Shown: positions 36,391 through 48,480 of the stretch, piece after piece | Layout of the letters: every line of letters begins with the position of its first letter | Position numbering within the stretch: the stretch's first letter is position 1 | Assembly (NCBI GenBank): GCA_004794785.1 | Contig: SJOL01002263.1 | Coordinates: 301,952 to 365,951, forward strand | Source: Opisthorchis felineus | Lineage: Eukaryota; Platyhelminthes; Trematoda; Opisthorchiida; Opisthorchiidae | DNA: 64,000 bases | Direction: 5' to 3' | Made by a program: the position numbers and the translations under genes | The notes under the pieces: generated by a model | Databases searched by the model: none | What the model was told of the DNA's origin: nothing | Seen by the model: only the letters and a program-made list of their open reading frames with translations

Positions 36391-37351
36391 AAAACTATAT
36401 TCAGAATAATAGCCATACACCGCTCCAATTTCAGAGGAGTTCAAATTAACTAGCTACGCAATCATCAATGACCCCGAGAACAGCCATAGACCCACTTTCA
36501 AGCCATGTGTATCCAAACAAATCCTCTCCGTCATCATGTTGACGCAACTAAATGCAATCATTGTCCCTCAGAACCAATCACAGATTCAGGCAACTTACAA
36601 TGGATACCCAGACCTCGACTGTTTCTTGTTGCTTAGCCGTTCGACCTGTCTTTGACCAAGTAGCCAAATGGTACAGCAATCATGAAACCGGGTGGTCTCA
36701 GTTATGACCGAGTGGACCAGTACGGCATTTCGAGTTAGGAGATGACTTGACTGTACGTCATTTCACAACGATTTATTATAAAATAATTACCATCACCGTA
36801 TCAAAAAAACGAAACATGCGTGGAGACACTGACCACTCACTAATTATGAAAACTGGAAAGATCAGTGTCGGCTTCAATAATGATGAAAGGAGAGCGGGAG
36901 ATAATCTTCCGCTGTATACGATGACACGCAGGTGATCACAAGTTGCTCAACCGAATAACTTCGTACGAGACTTATGATGTACTGACGAGATAAAAACCAC
37001 ACATGCGCATGTCTTTCCAATACTCTTGGCAAATAAGGTGAACGGACCTTAGCGCAGACCACTTCGTATAGGAAACCGCTAGCAGGCAAAACGTCATGCA
37101 ACCAAGCGATTAGGAATACGTATGCATTTAGAACCAATGTGTAGGAACAAGATGACTCGATAACGGGCAATACAAGAGTATTCTTTTGTGCTTCCAACCA
37201 CGTGCGGGTCGGTCAGAATTTCAGCGGAATAACCAAATATAACACATGAAAAATAAAAAGAATGAAATACTCCTTAAATTTATCCACAATCCAAAGCTTG
37301 AGTGATTGAAGAGAGCGCACCACTAACTCAGCATAACTGAAAGAAACTGAC

Positions 37352-37505
37352 CTTGCAATTTGACCGCACTATCCGCCGGTGCTACCGGCTTTGCAGTGCC
37401 TCGAAATCCAAAATCCAGGTCCAGGTCACTGCTCAGAGAATATACCGAGAAGTCTATGTCACTCTCCAAATCATTTGGCGTGCGCGGCGACGAACCTGAA
37501 CTCAT
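37352..37505 (-). CDS. ZSWIM8: ZSWIM8 exon 1 (start codon)
   Basis: This exon encodes 51 residues beginning MSSGSSPRTPND and then an acidic, Ser/Leu/Asp-rich stretch around LSSDLDLDFGF. The ATG at 37505 is the first in frame; upstream in the same frame the reading stops at a TGA about 80 bases away. The donor is AAG|gtcagt. The exon ends with one spare base, which fits the next exon exactly (it needs one base and gives Val before TDGR). No residue-level match to the human N-terminus is visible beyond a general Ser/Asp-rich character, so the exon rests on phase, position and ATG. Confidence is lower for that reason. Confidence 0.6.
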
Positions 37506-38019
37506 AACAGAAGTGGTGTAAAACCTTGCACGCTGTTCAGAGGTTAAGAGATTTATTCCAGGCGTCGAGGCAACGGTTCAACCTGTTGGAATTCCAGAGA
37601 ATCTCGATTCGCCTGAAAGACAGTCGGAAGCTAAGGTAAGACAGTGCTTTTTGGGGTGCATCAATGAACGATAAACAATCAACCACGAGTGACTTGGAAC
37701 TGATTTACGTTCATTTTACCGACCACAGAAGCAGGTCTATCAGACGACCTAGTCATTCCGATTGGGGAAAACTGATGCCTAGTGGGGGCGCGACTGCAAT
37801 TACAAGGTGTAACTGACCACAACGATGGTACAGCCTGTGGTAGAAGGTCGAGGAGTTCCACTTCAACAGACCTGGGGGCATTATCTATTTTTCTTCTTGT
37901 CCGGAAACTTTGGCCTCGTTTCAGTTTGTAGTAGGCCACTTGGAATACGTGTAGTTGGGCCTACTTAAAAGTCTCCCTACAAAAAGCATCCACATCATTT
38001 CGCTTCGACCTCATCGTCG
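37506..38019. other. upstream of the ZSWIM8 start codon
   Basis: The ZSWIM8 5' UTR or promoter is expected here. The frame upstream of the ATG is open for about 80 bases and then stops. No TATA box is evident. Confidence 0.35.
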
Positions 38020-38886
38020 GTTAAACAGTGAGACAAACACTGGAGTCTTTAAAACCCGGTCTACAATTTGTCCCGGATAAGAACTCCATCAATCTAGAAC
38101 ACACAGGCAGTATTATTCTAGACTTTGAAGGCAAACAGAAGGAGGAAGCGTCTTTAAGTAAGCTGGCCACACTAGCAATAAAAGCCACCGAGAAGTATTT
38201 GCACCTACAAAATGTAAAATCACGCTTCAAAACGTATGGTCTCTGAGCACGCCCCCGAAAGGAGTAAAAGAAATCGTGAATTCCTATACATGTCATGATC
38301 GCATAAGCTCAGCTTCGGTTTTCAAACTAATAGTCGTGTATGTAGGTACGGTAAGTCTAGTTGTCACAGTCCCCGATAACCAAAAAAACGATGAAAGTTG
38401 AAAGAGCAACAGTGTTGATAACAAATTCAGGGGAGTGGATTAAAAAGGCGAACGTCCCCAACCACCTGTTGTACGAGATTCTCAACCCAGAAAATGGTAT
38501 AATCTTTGGTTCTACGGCGTGCCATAACCCGGCCACCTGTGTTTCTCCAGTTTTTATCGAGATAAGACGAACAGGGCTTGTCTATATGAACGGTATTTGG
38601 GTTGTTGTAACACACGACAGCCAGTGCGACTGGTATAGTTGTACCAAACTGTCAAGCGAGTGCCTATTAAACGACAAAACACCACTAAGAACCATTCCGG
38701 CCCTCCAGTAGAACGTGCGCAACATTTCACAGACAGATGGTCGAAAACAAAGTCATCTTGTACCTCCCGCCTAACGTGGAAAAGTTCACAATCCAGAAAA
38801 CAGCACCGGTTGTAATGTGGTATTGTACACTCTGCCCCTTCACAGACGGGCTAACATTACACCGGCATCGTAAGCGATTCATCTAA
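38020..38886 (+). other. cluster of three unassigned plus-strand open frames
   Basis: Three frames follow each other. Frame 38028 to 38246 has no ATG and contains LQFVPDKNSINLEHTGSIIL. Frame 38391 to 38711 starts with ATG, has 106 codons, and is Cys-containing (STACHNPATCVSP, CDWYSC). Frame 38737 to 38886 starts with ATG, has 49 codons, and contains WYCTLCPFTDGLTLHRHRKR, a CxxC and HxH arrangement. I know no relative. The third overlaps a dispersed repeat, so a decayed mobile element is as likely as a gene. Confidence 0.3.
38815..38880 (+). repeat. short dispersed repeat, copy 1
   Basis: The block tgtacactctgccccttcac followed by agacgggctaaca and ccggca recurs at 39808 to 39870 with about one base in five changed. 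Confidence 0.6.
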
Positions 38887-39807
38887 AACAAGGGCTAATC
38901 AGGCAACACTGATTCCAGCGCTCACTTAATCCACATTCAACATCAACCTGTAGTAAACACTGGTGCCTAGTTGTCACAACGATGAAAAATACCCTCAGTC
39001 AGCTCTTCAACTGTAAGCCGTGCACCAAAGTACGGCGGTTCCAGGTACCAGTTCTGTCTACCGAAGATAGGGATAAGCCGCACGTTGGAGTCGATTATCC
39101 AAACAGTCCGTTACCGTTAGCTTGTCTAGCTTGCCCGATTTGGCAGTGAGCGAGAGAGCTACACACCAAAGATAAAAGTTTTGATACATGATTGTCAATA
39201 GTTGCGTGACACAGACATATCTGTCATTCGTTGATCTCGTCCTGTAATAGCCATTGAGTCAGATAGCAGTTGTCGACCCGAATGAGATTACTGGTTAACG
39301 TTTTCATGCTTCGTTGACACGTCATATATGTTCACCTATCGGTCGCTTCCGTTCAGCACAGGACTGAAAGAAGAGAGTTCTACGAGGAAAACTGTCTTCT
39401 GGCATACGAAATACATGTCCTAACCAGCTGTCATGACTGCAAACCATATGCTTTTCATATACCATTGACTGGCAATTTTCACTCTACATGTTCAGCTCAT
39501 GTACTATCGTTATTAGACGATTAAAGCGTACACTACACCCTTCTATTGTTTTCCATCTAATCTTGACCTGGAACTACTCGACGCTCTCAATACCAGCGTA
39601 ACCTAGGAAGCGTGAGTAACTCATCCATCGCCGAAGTTACTTTTTCCTTAAAACCATCTGGCGTATCTCAGTATTGCTAATCCAATTTTCTCATGACACC
39701 CGACCAACGCTTCGGAGACACCGATGATAAAACACTGAGAGCTTTCTTAAGTACTCTGCCCATAGATGCCACGTTGCTGGTCCATAAAGGAGTATGGATC
39801 GCACCTT
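38887..39807. other. intergenic, nothing seen
   Basis: There is no open frame above 60 codons and no SINE. Confidence 0.5.
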
Positions 39808-39870
39808 CGCAGTGTATACTCTGCCCTTGACAGACGAGCAGACGTCACGCCGGCAACGCACTGATTACGA
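39808..39870 (+). repeat. short dispersed repeat, copy 2
   Basis: It reads gtgtatactctgcccttgac then agacgagcagacgtcacgcc, matching 38815 to 38880. Confidence 0.6.
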
Positions 39871-39918
39871 ATTTAAAGAGGAAGGGCCTAGCAAAAGCGG
39901 ATCTGGCGAACTCAAAAT

Positions 39919-40106
39919 GAAAATAATTATTCAGCCGTGACACCCTTTCGATTCGTAGTTGCCATGCCACCGAAAGGAAGCACGAAGGCTGAGATATTGC
40001 CAGGTTGCCCAAGCTTATAGAGCAGCAGTTGAGATGCCGAGGTTGGGTTCGAACCACAGACCGTTTGATGAGTAATTTTGCGCCCTAGTCACTGAGCTAT
40101 CTTGAG
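39919..40106 (-). repeat. tRNA-derived SINE, minus copy
   Basis: Read on the minus strand it has the head aagatagctcagtgac, the B box ggttcgaacccaacctc, the body and the gtgtcacggctgaataatta end. Confidence 0.88.
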
Positions 40107-41639
40107 CTGTGGCGAACGCAGGGGAAAGTTTCCGCAGGCATGCATGCGTCCATGTGATGAGGCGTATAGAACCTTTATAAGTGACACTCATCGCCAGATA
40201 TTGCCACAATTCCTGACCACCAGCGGAACCAAGAGCAGTTTTCAGATCTGGAATAATGGCCACTGTTGATCGTCGGAAGGAGTGGTGCAGTCCCAGCGCT
40301 TGTCGCAAAGGGAAGACATGATCGACACAACCCTGGCCGAGGTGAAGCGCATCTTGATTCCCGCGAAGGTGTCTCCCTATAATGGATCAACCCGCGTAGG
40401 ACAACATAGATCAGCTTAGAAGCTAAGGTTGCTAGACCCCGAAGTGAACGACAATATTGGATTGAAGCTATTCACCTGGAGCTGGTTACCAGACGGCTCT
40501 AGTGAGTCCAGAACTAGTTTGCCCTTGGCAGCCCCCAAATGCGATGTGATGGTTGGTGCTGAAACTTTGCACTGGGTAGAAACAAATGATATTCAACACA
40601 TAGGTGAAGTCGCTCTCCCTTAGCCGAGCAATGATCATCAATCCCGAATCGGCCACCAAGAACGGCTACTTCCGGGTTTAACTCCGCGGACCTGGGGATT
40701 TATATCACTCACCAGAATCACCTACTGCAAACAGACTAACCTTACCGTGGTGACATTTGCGTGCCTCCGTGACCCATTGGACTATACTGGGGGTGTCCGT
40801 GCAACACTTGCAGTCTCACACCTGGTTGATCAATGGTTAGAGGTCTGACCAAGAGAGTTTCCTCGTTCTCCAGGGGGTTAGAACATGTGTGAAGACTTGT
40901 TTTATAAAAAGGGTACCGCACTTGCATTTCCCGTCAGATACCCCTGCCTTGCAGTCAGGCTATTGAACCAAAGGCTTGGTCAAGGACCCCCATCGTCTTC
41001 CTGTCCAGGTCTGGGCACCCTAGCAGTATCCAGGCTATGTGCAAACGTGAATTGCGCATGTACAAATAATCTCATCATCATCGACAGCATGACATCTCAT
41101 GCCAATTCGGCTGTCGCGTGATGTCGTCAACCAGGCCGGGTAACCGAAAAACCCCACAACTTCCACAACAAAATCAATCAACAAATCAAACCAAAATTGT
41201 TCAGCGGGTTTCAAGCGTTTGTGGTGCTACCCGAATGGAAAGTCCTGAGGGGCGGGTCGCAGCCAGGACAGTTACTGGGTCGTCGTTCGAGGAGTCGGGC
41301 ATACGAATCACATTGCTCAAAAGTGAACATGTTCGCCTGTTCAGAAGCGAAAAGTCAGATGCGTCCAGCGTGCCCTGGTGGAGTAGTGACAACACGCTCG
41401 CCTCGCATGTCATATGCCCGAGTTTCAAACCCCGGCACACCCATAGGATATGCATTGCTGATGAGCTCTAATAAGAGTGAAACACGAGTACAATGCTTCC
41501 TCCACCTTTTGTGTGGGGTCACCAGAATAATTACGCCAGCACAGGAGGACTGTTCAAACGACAGTGATGTGAATGTAAACAATAAATTTCCCGCAAACCC
41601 CACAACGAAAATAAGATACTACTGACGCCTCTGTTTTTT
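40107..41639. other. intergenic region upstream of the LINE fragment
   Basis: A weak SINE-body-like piece lies at about 40995 to 41035. A CAT-led fragment at 41073 to 41100 resembles the 14164 repeat. Plus frames overlap between 41118 and 41625 and may be 5' UTR of the LINE that follows. Nothing is firm. Confidence 0.35.
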
Positions 41640-42574
41640 CTCTTCTACATACTCTTTCTTCCCCCTCCCCCCACTCCATTACTAATCCTCTCCTTGTGGA
41701 CCCATCCGTTAGGACTGACAACCCCGTTCATCTTGCATCGGTTTTGCCAGCAACATTTGCGCGTCATCCAGCGGTGACATCCTCAGGTAACTCGAAATCA
41801 ATTTTCCAGCCTCGAAACTCAGTCTACCTGACTGCCTTTAATGTTTGCACTCTGAAGCAAGCAGAACAAGCTACTCTTGCTCTCACACCGAACTCGCCTG
41901 ACATTGATGTGTGCTGTGTAGCAGAAACGAGAACTTAAGATTCAAACGGGGTGGTTGAACTAACTGTCCGATCACTCTCCACTCACTTCCGGCTGCGCAT
42001 CTCTGGGGATCCAAAGACCACTGCGGCAGGATGTGCGGGGTCCGTATCATCCTAAGTCACCGGAGAAAAGGATCCTTGCTTGACTGGATACCTACGCATA
42101 GTTACTGTGTGGATCGCCTGGCAACGTTCGTGAAGGAGGCTAACATGCGGGAAATTTATCGTTGTCGGTTTATCGTGTCTGCTTACACCCCCAACCGACT
42201 GTAGCTCTGACACCACAAAAGACAGGTTTTGTAAAGCCTTGAATGCCCTGTTACGGCGGGCTAAAGTCTCAGATATCATTTGGTTACCGGGGGTCTAAAA
42301 TGAACAAGTGGGCAGACTTAGTGCATTTGAGAGTCAACTGGGTGGTCGATTCCAAATGAGCCCGATATGTGGAGACGACAGAGGACGGCTGCTTCAGTTG
42401 TGTGCTGGCCGCAGACTGCTTTTATTCAGCATCAACTTCCGAAATAACAAAAATCGTCTGCGTACTTGGTGCCGTCCAACAGCGTGCCCTCCACGAATTC
42501 AAATTGATTACATCACCATTGGTTACCGATGGTATCGATCACAAGCCGACTCAGGTTACTTTGGGAACATTAAC
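41640..42574 (+). mobile_element. decayed LINE, 5' part with endonuclease domain
   Basis: Broken plus frames give LTAFNVCTLKQAEQATLAL, then DIDVCCVAETRT (the Glu motif of an APE-type endonuclease). Next come RLRISGDPKTTAAGCAG, TPTDCSSDTTKDRFCKALNA and LLRRAKVSDIIW. They end with VGRLSAFESQLGGRF and RIQIDYITIGYRW. This order is that of trematode CR1-like LINE endonucleases. Stops interrupt it, and the GDxN catalytic site reads GV-stop-N. It is cut off at 42574 by a SINE. Confidence 0.82.
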
Positions 42575-42757
42575 CACTTGAGCCATCCCGCCCCCACTGA
42601 CCGGAAGGTCCGTGGTTCGAACCCGACCTCTGTCTTTAGACCTCCCCTGTCTATGCTTGGGTAACCTGGCAGTATCCCGGCCCTCGTGCTTCCTTCTGGT
42701 GGCATGGCAGCTGGGCACCGAAATGGTGTTACAGCTGAACAATTTATTTTTATTTTA
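42575..42757 (+). repeat. 5'-inverted SINE at the broken end of the LINE
   Basis: From 42595 the plus SINE reads cactgaccggaaggtccgtg, the B box ggttcgaacccgac, the body and gttacagctgaacaatttat. The 20 bases before, ccacttgagccatcccgccc, are the SINE head reversed (read back: gggatggctcaagtgg). Head and body therefore lie in opposite directions. Confidence 0.8.
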
Positions 42758-45700
42758 GCGCCATCAGTTAGCAACGGCGTGGATCAGTCACAGTTGTTCT
42801 CATAGAACATCCATGATCATTCAGGTGTCACTCTACTCTATGTTTCAGGTAGGCTTAGCAACTGGGAGCGTCACAGGTCGTGAAGTAAACGAATTTTTGC
42901 CGAAACATCCTATTATGCCCCTTTAAACTAATGACGGAATGCGGTTGCCACATCTTTACATAATGCTGAACGTTCCACTTGTGGTACGGGTAAAACGGCA
43001 CTGCTCGAATTTATGATGACCTCACCGTTTCAGAATACAGCTTAAATAACTGGATTGTCGGAAGTCAAGTGAAAATTTGTGAACGTCTTGACCATGAAAC
43101 CTACTGATTTCGGAGGAGAAAGGAGAGGAACGGAAAGAACTGGAATGTCAGGAAATTATTCCACTTGAAAAGACAGGCCACCAAACTCCAACAGGGATCA
43201 AAATGGTTCGAGCTACTTTACTATAAAGGGGGTTTCGAACGATGGACTAAGCAATTTAGACAGTTATTTTTGTAATCGGCTGCCTTAACCAGAGATTCGG
43301 ACCCTGTGGGACGAGCCCAGAACCCCTCTGCCAGAACTTGTCTCACCGTCATACCTCCCCTCGGGAGAAAAACCTTCACAGACAACCGGGATGAAAGGAC
43401 AATAATGCTCACTTCCAAAACCCAGATTGAATGTGGTTATCTTCCGCTCCTTCGTGTTCTGGCACGATTCAGTCTAGCCCAAATCAGCGTTATAGCATGA
43501 AGAAACCTACGTCTAGGTGTGGGCACTGCTAGACGCGGTACCCTGTCAGGTTCTCCCCTAAAACAGTACCAGTGCGTCGATGGGTCCATGGGGTACAACG
43601 TGTCAGGCACACATGTACACTGCCTTCCCTGGCTCTTCCATACATGAGTCACGTTCCCGCAGGGAGCTGAACTTCGAACACGTGTGCTTCGCCATGAGTA
43701 TGCTGGTAACCTTTCGGACCAACGCCTAAGGTTGGAGGAAATACCTCAGACTTCTGACCAGCGATCGTCCGGTCCGTAGGTCGCTGAGCACTGTCTTCTG
43801 AAGCAGTGTGAACCGGTCAAAACTAGGTCAACACGCAGACTTTAAGGGCTCAACCGCTGGAACTCAAGCGCTTATAGGTGACTTCAGTCCTATGTATACC
43901 AGGTCTGGATCCGTGCACGAACCGACCGAAATCCACGAATATTTTGAGGCCGTCGTATGCATGCAGTGGAAGCACCGTGTGGAATGATAAAAGGTAAGTC
44001 TTACGAGATCAAAACCAGTAGGCGTGATTGCACATCGCCAATACCTGCACAGAACCCGAGCAAAGCCCCGGGACAGGCCCTCTATCCCCAAACAAGTGGA
44101 CGCTGCAACGGCCAATAAACGCATCTGTGACGTGATTCGTCAACACTTGGCACCGTCGCAGGCTCTCACCTGTCAGTCAGTTGAAAAGTTAATTTCATTG
44201 ATTCCAAAGGTTTTCACAAAGCAGGTAGTCCTTGCTTTCGATTTTGATAGCTTCTAAAAGTGCAAGGGCTGTAACATTTTGACCCTCACCCCCGGTTTAC
44301 ATACTCACGTTTTACATAACTTCATAGCTAGTTTCTCAGTAAACCAAAGTGGGGATGATTCCCAGTTGCTGGCCAAGTTCCTTGTGGAAGTCAGCAGATT
44401 CACCTTGCATTGCCATTCATTTCCCTCCTTCACGGAGCACGGAGTGATACAGAGGATGGAGAATTTCATCCGGGCCTCCAGGGTCGGGCTTGTTCTTTCC
44501 GTTTAGCTGTTTGCGTTTACCCAAAAGGCACAAGCAAAAAAGATGTAGCGCAGCTGTTTAATATCTCAGTGCCTGCCAGTGCGGGAACTCATATTGAAAA
44601 GCATCCGAAAATGATTTTAACTGGGTTCTTGATGCAGCGTGAACAACCGTCGGAGAAAGATTATTCCACGAACCAACTACCCGGTGTCCGTTCAAACTTA
44701 GAGGCATTTCCTCGTGTTATACCTCAAGATGCACTTGTGCGTGCCCCCTTGTATTACCCGAGTAGGCCCTGAAACGTCTCCCCACTCTTGGTCTCTTTCA
44801 AAACCGTCGTAATATGTTGATGGCTGCTCACTTCGTTTAAGTTAACGTGAATTTTGAAGGCGCCTCCAAGGTGATCAGAAGGTGTGGTTTGGTTCCTATG
44901 CCGACCAAACCCTAATATAACATTTGTCTAGAGTTATCTACCGCGGTTCACCCAGCTGGTTTGGACGTACTCTAAACCACATACCCCACCCAAATATATT
45001 TTGGGCTAAGCATACTTATCGTTGATTGCCACAACTGAGTCTTTCTTTCAGTCAGCCTGACAAGGCCGCTACTATTGTATACCACAAACGCATGTACCTA
45101 TACATGTATGTTAACGGTGTACTAACCGTCCAGGCAGGTAACGCTCCGAGGTGTGCCTGTAAAGTATTTGACTTGGCGACGGCAGCTAGGAAGCCCGGTT
45201 GTGAAAAGATATCAAATTAGCCCCACTGACAGAAGTGAGTGAGTTTATTCTTATTGAAGTCAAGCCTTTCTGGCCAAAAACCTCTGCGGGACGATCGGCC
45301 ATGCTGGACGCTCTAGTCGGCCGGCACTTTCCATCTGCTTGTGCGGCGCTTCAGGAATCTGATTGATTAGGCTCGGTATTCGCTGTCTAAATTATCGATA
45401 TGGCGGCTCACGAGGTTTCATAGTAGTATTTTGTATTTCCATTTTTCTATGTTTTGCCTATTTTTGTGTTCCAGTTGCTCTGGTTCGGGGGACGAGAGCA
45501 TTTGCCCACAGCATGTATTCTTCTTCAGGTTCTTTAGCAGATCAGGACCCACAATTCTAGGTGTAAAATTCTACACGCGTCACACCGAACGCTGGATTAC
45601 ACAGCGGACATGAGGTGAGCTAGGTAAAATTTTCTGGATACTCCGACGGTGGGCATTAGACGACGCCAAAAAATCAGCTTCACTGGCAGATTCGGGAGTG

Positions 45701-46000
45701 GATTTCGGCAAAGCTTCACAGTAGCCTAGTAAGGAGTGTGAGTCTTCGTCGTTTGCCCACAGTTGGATTGGTCGTTACACCGACAGAACTCACATAACTG
45801 ATGCGTTGTCAGTGCTCCCAGCAGTTTCGCGGTTGCGCTATTTTCGAGCCACTCGCTACACCCCGTGTCGCGGGGGAGATTTTAATCGCCGGATGTGCGG
45901 TTGAATGTTTATGCATCCAGCGCTAGAGAGTGCTGAGATCGCCAGGGCCCAAGAGGTCAAGAACACGCCTCCGCTCTAAGGCGTGCAACCAGATACATTT
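42758..46000. other. intergenic, no gene recognised
   Basis: Plus frames lie at 44024 to 44257, 44410 to 44772 and 45026 to 45220. One without ATG ends at 45364 (FILIEVKPFWPKTSAGRSAM). They have no match I know. The shared strand suggests remnants of a plus-strand mobile element. Confidence 0.3.
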
Positions 46001-48480
46001 ATGACCGTATTGGCCAAGTCTGGGTTGGTGAACGCACCGATACAGCGGGTAGGAACACGGTACTACAAACGTGTACACAGGTAAGGGTTCAAAGTTGGGG
46101 AATCCGTCTGCCTACTCAGCTCACACGAACTTGTAACCCAACTTGTCCCACCATGAAGATTCAGTGAGGCGGTCTACCACGTGGTCTGCTCCAGGGATGT
46201 TGCATCTCCTAGTGATGTAAAAAAGTGCCGCGATTTAGTGTCTGCAATAATGACCCGGCCTCAGTCTCTACTCCTAACCACTTTGCAAGCAGATCCTCCC
46301 CCCACTAGCTAATACCAGAGTGATGGCAGCCAGCCACCTTCAGCCTATCTGAAGATACTTTGGTTGGGTGTGAGGATAGCAGTCTCTAGTAGCATTCCAA
46401 ATACTGGCCCCCGCACTCTAGGGCTGCTGCACCAACGCGCAACTCAGGCAAGGTGGACTGTAGGTTTGCACTAATGTCCCCCCTGATGACCAGCGTGGGT
46501 ACAAACAAGCACATCTGCGTGTGGTTGCCCGCTGTTCAAAAGAATACGGTAAGCTCCATGAGGATCTCCTCGGAGCCTTACATATCCCAGCAAGAAGCAG
46601 CAGCAGCCTAAAACTTGGACGATTGTATAGCCCTCCAACGCAGCGCGCTGACAACCTCCATGAGGTACATATTCAGGCGTAGGTCTTGCAGTAATATGGT
46701 ATGGAGGACAGGGATCATATCACCTTATGTGCTGCTTTATCCACAAACGGAGACCACGCTACATGCCACAGCGCTACTTGACTGTAATAGTGTGACTCCA
46801 AGGGATAAAAGAGGTTCCAAGGGCGATTGGATGAACCAACCAACGCGTTTGTTTTCTCTTTCACTGTGTTGCACTACGCTGTGACACAAGATGTACCAGT
46901 GAAATTTTGGTGGAGAGTTTGTCCTCCAAGTGAATCCAATCTTTGCTGATAAGCCGAGAGGCACAGTACAGTTGTTTCATCTTTAGTGGAAATCATGAGC
47001 GGTGCGCATCTCACGAACCTGAGGCCTTCTAGCTACAAGTTTCAACTCTTAAACGCTGGGCCGCGAGCGGCTGATTTGCAGCGTGATTAATCAACACTAA
47101 ACTCATTCAAAAATCCCTGGTTTTTCGTGAGATGTCCACTGCTGATTTCCAATAAGAACGCAGCAGCGCTCCTTGGTTTCCCAAACAGGTTTTTGATTCA
47201 CAAGACGGTTTTTATTCGGTAAACTGATTCCCAGATAAGGCTTCACAGAAGATGAAGCATAAGCCTTGCGGCTTCCCCCCCTGGCTGCAATTTTTTAGAT
47301 AACGTTGCTTTATTGTTTTTGAATTTTTAAATTTTCCGATTTGGCCCAACGTTTTATAGCGTTTTCCGTAGTAGGATACACTGATCGGACACATTTATTT
47401 TAAACCCCATAAAACACCCACGGTTCATTGTCCCGGTTTACCTCTTCCCCTCCATTTATTGTATCAGGCGTGTCCGTGTTGTGTTTGTTACAATAGTTTA
47501 CAGTTCTGTGGGTTTGAAGCATGCTTTGCTGGAACTCATCTGATAGCAGATACCCTGGTCTCGCTGCAAATATCCAAACGGCCTCAAAGGCACTTCCGGG
47601 TGGGGTACACTCATCACGGATACGGGTGATGTGGCCGCAATCGTTGCCCATCCCCATCCGACCATAAGACGTACAAAACGTCTTTTAACACTCTTGCGCC
47701 GCATTTGAGATCGCAAAATCCTAAAACATACGATGGAGGCCACGAAGACTTTCGAAAAGTGCAGAGAACGTTTTCGACTGGCTGCTTGGTATTCAGTGGT
47801 CAAACTTAGCTGGCAATTTATTTTATCACCGCCCTGTTGACTCTTAACCACCGTCTGTAGGAGCTCCCTTCTTTTCCGGTTTTCTTTAGGGGGCTTGAAA
47901 GGCTTAGGACTATTACCCATTACAGCCGCCTCCGCCGGTTAGGATGCAATAATACTGCGCTTCAAGTTAATCATATCGAGCTGTTTTTCTGGATGCTAAG
48001 ACCTACCCTGACCGCTCTTTCCCTTAATGGTATGTTAAAAAACCATTACCCCAGTCGGTTGACAGAATCCATCTCTTGCCTGCTGGCCTGTCGGCTTCAC
48101 CGACCCAGCCAGTTCATTCAGACCTTTTAGGGAATGCCAGCTCCGTCTCAAGAAATTACATTGCGGCGGACCTCATGAATCTTTCATCACCTTCGGCGAT
48201 GTGGAACCTTGGGTGGGACCTTTAACAAGGAGCCAGTAGTGTATTCCGCTGTATTACACTAATTTGATCGAATGAAACCCGGTCGCTGGTACCAGAACTG
48301 CTCCTTCAGTGCTAATAGTGGGGTTGGAATAACTGTCGAGTGTTCATCCTCATCTGGTAGCCTCTCAGAAGCCTGAGTCCATAAGACAGTTTTCCGTGGA
48401 GCTTCAGGCCATGGCCTCCGCCTACGTTCAGGAAGGCCGACCGCAACGATAATTTTAAGGCCTTAAGCCCACAACCCACG
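46001..48480. other. intergenic, no gene recognised
   Basis: A minus frame of 140 codons at 47498 to 47920 begins GNSPKPFKPPKENRKRREL, basic at its start. No relative is known to me. No SINE was seen. Confidence 0.3.

Larger units (their letters stand above)
34476..37351 (-). other. ZSWIM8 intron 1
   Basis: This intron is 2.9 kb. It holds a nested SINE pair (34655 to 35014), an AATTTGG-type repeat (35345 to 35490) and copy 1 of the 360-bp repeat (36032 to 36390). Confidence 0.6.
1927..37505 (-). other. ZSWIM8: ZSWIM8/EBAX-1/Dora-like gene, whole span seen (3' part outside the window)
   Basis: ZSWIM8 family proteins are substrate receptors of a Cullin-RING E3 ubiquitin ligase. They bind Argonaute engaged with highly complementary targets and so cause target-directed microRNA decay; EBAX-1 in nematodes also has a role in protein quality control. 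The link here is collinear similarity to human ZSWIM8 (recalled, not searched) through 12 of the exons listed separately. These cover the N-terminal conserved block, the SWIM zinc finger, the helical repeat region and the SAPETTS motif. Every junction proposed has GT-AG borders and matching phase except the one between 21352 and 17911, where an exon is missing. About 1,770 codons are recovered, and the sequence stops where human ZSWIM8 would still have about 550 residues. The fluke protein should therefore exceed 2,300 residues, longer than the human 1,837. The gene lies minus, divergent from DDX1. Confidence 0.92.

Noticed and set aside
40995..41035. SINE-body-like piece (cttcctgtccaggtctgggc)
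   Set aside because: Too short and diverged, with no head or 3' end nearby.
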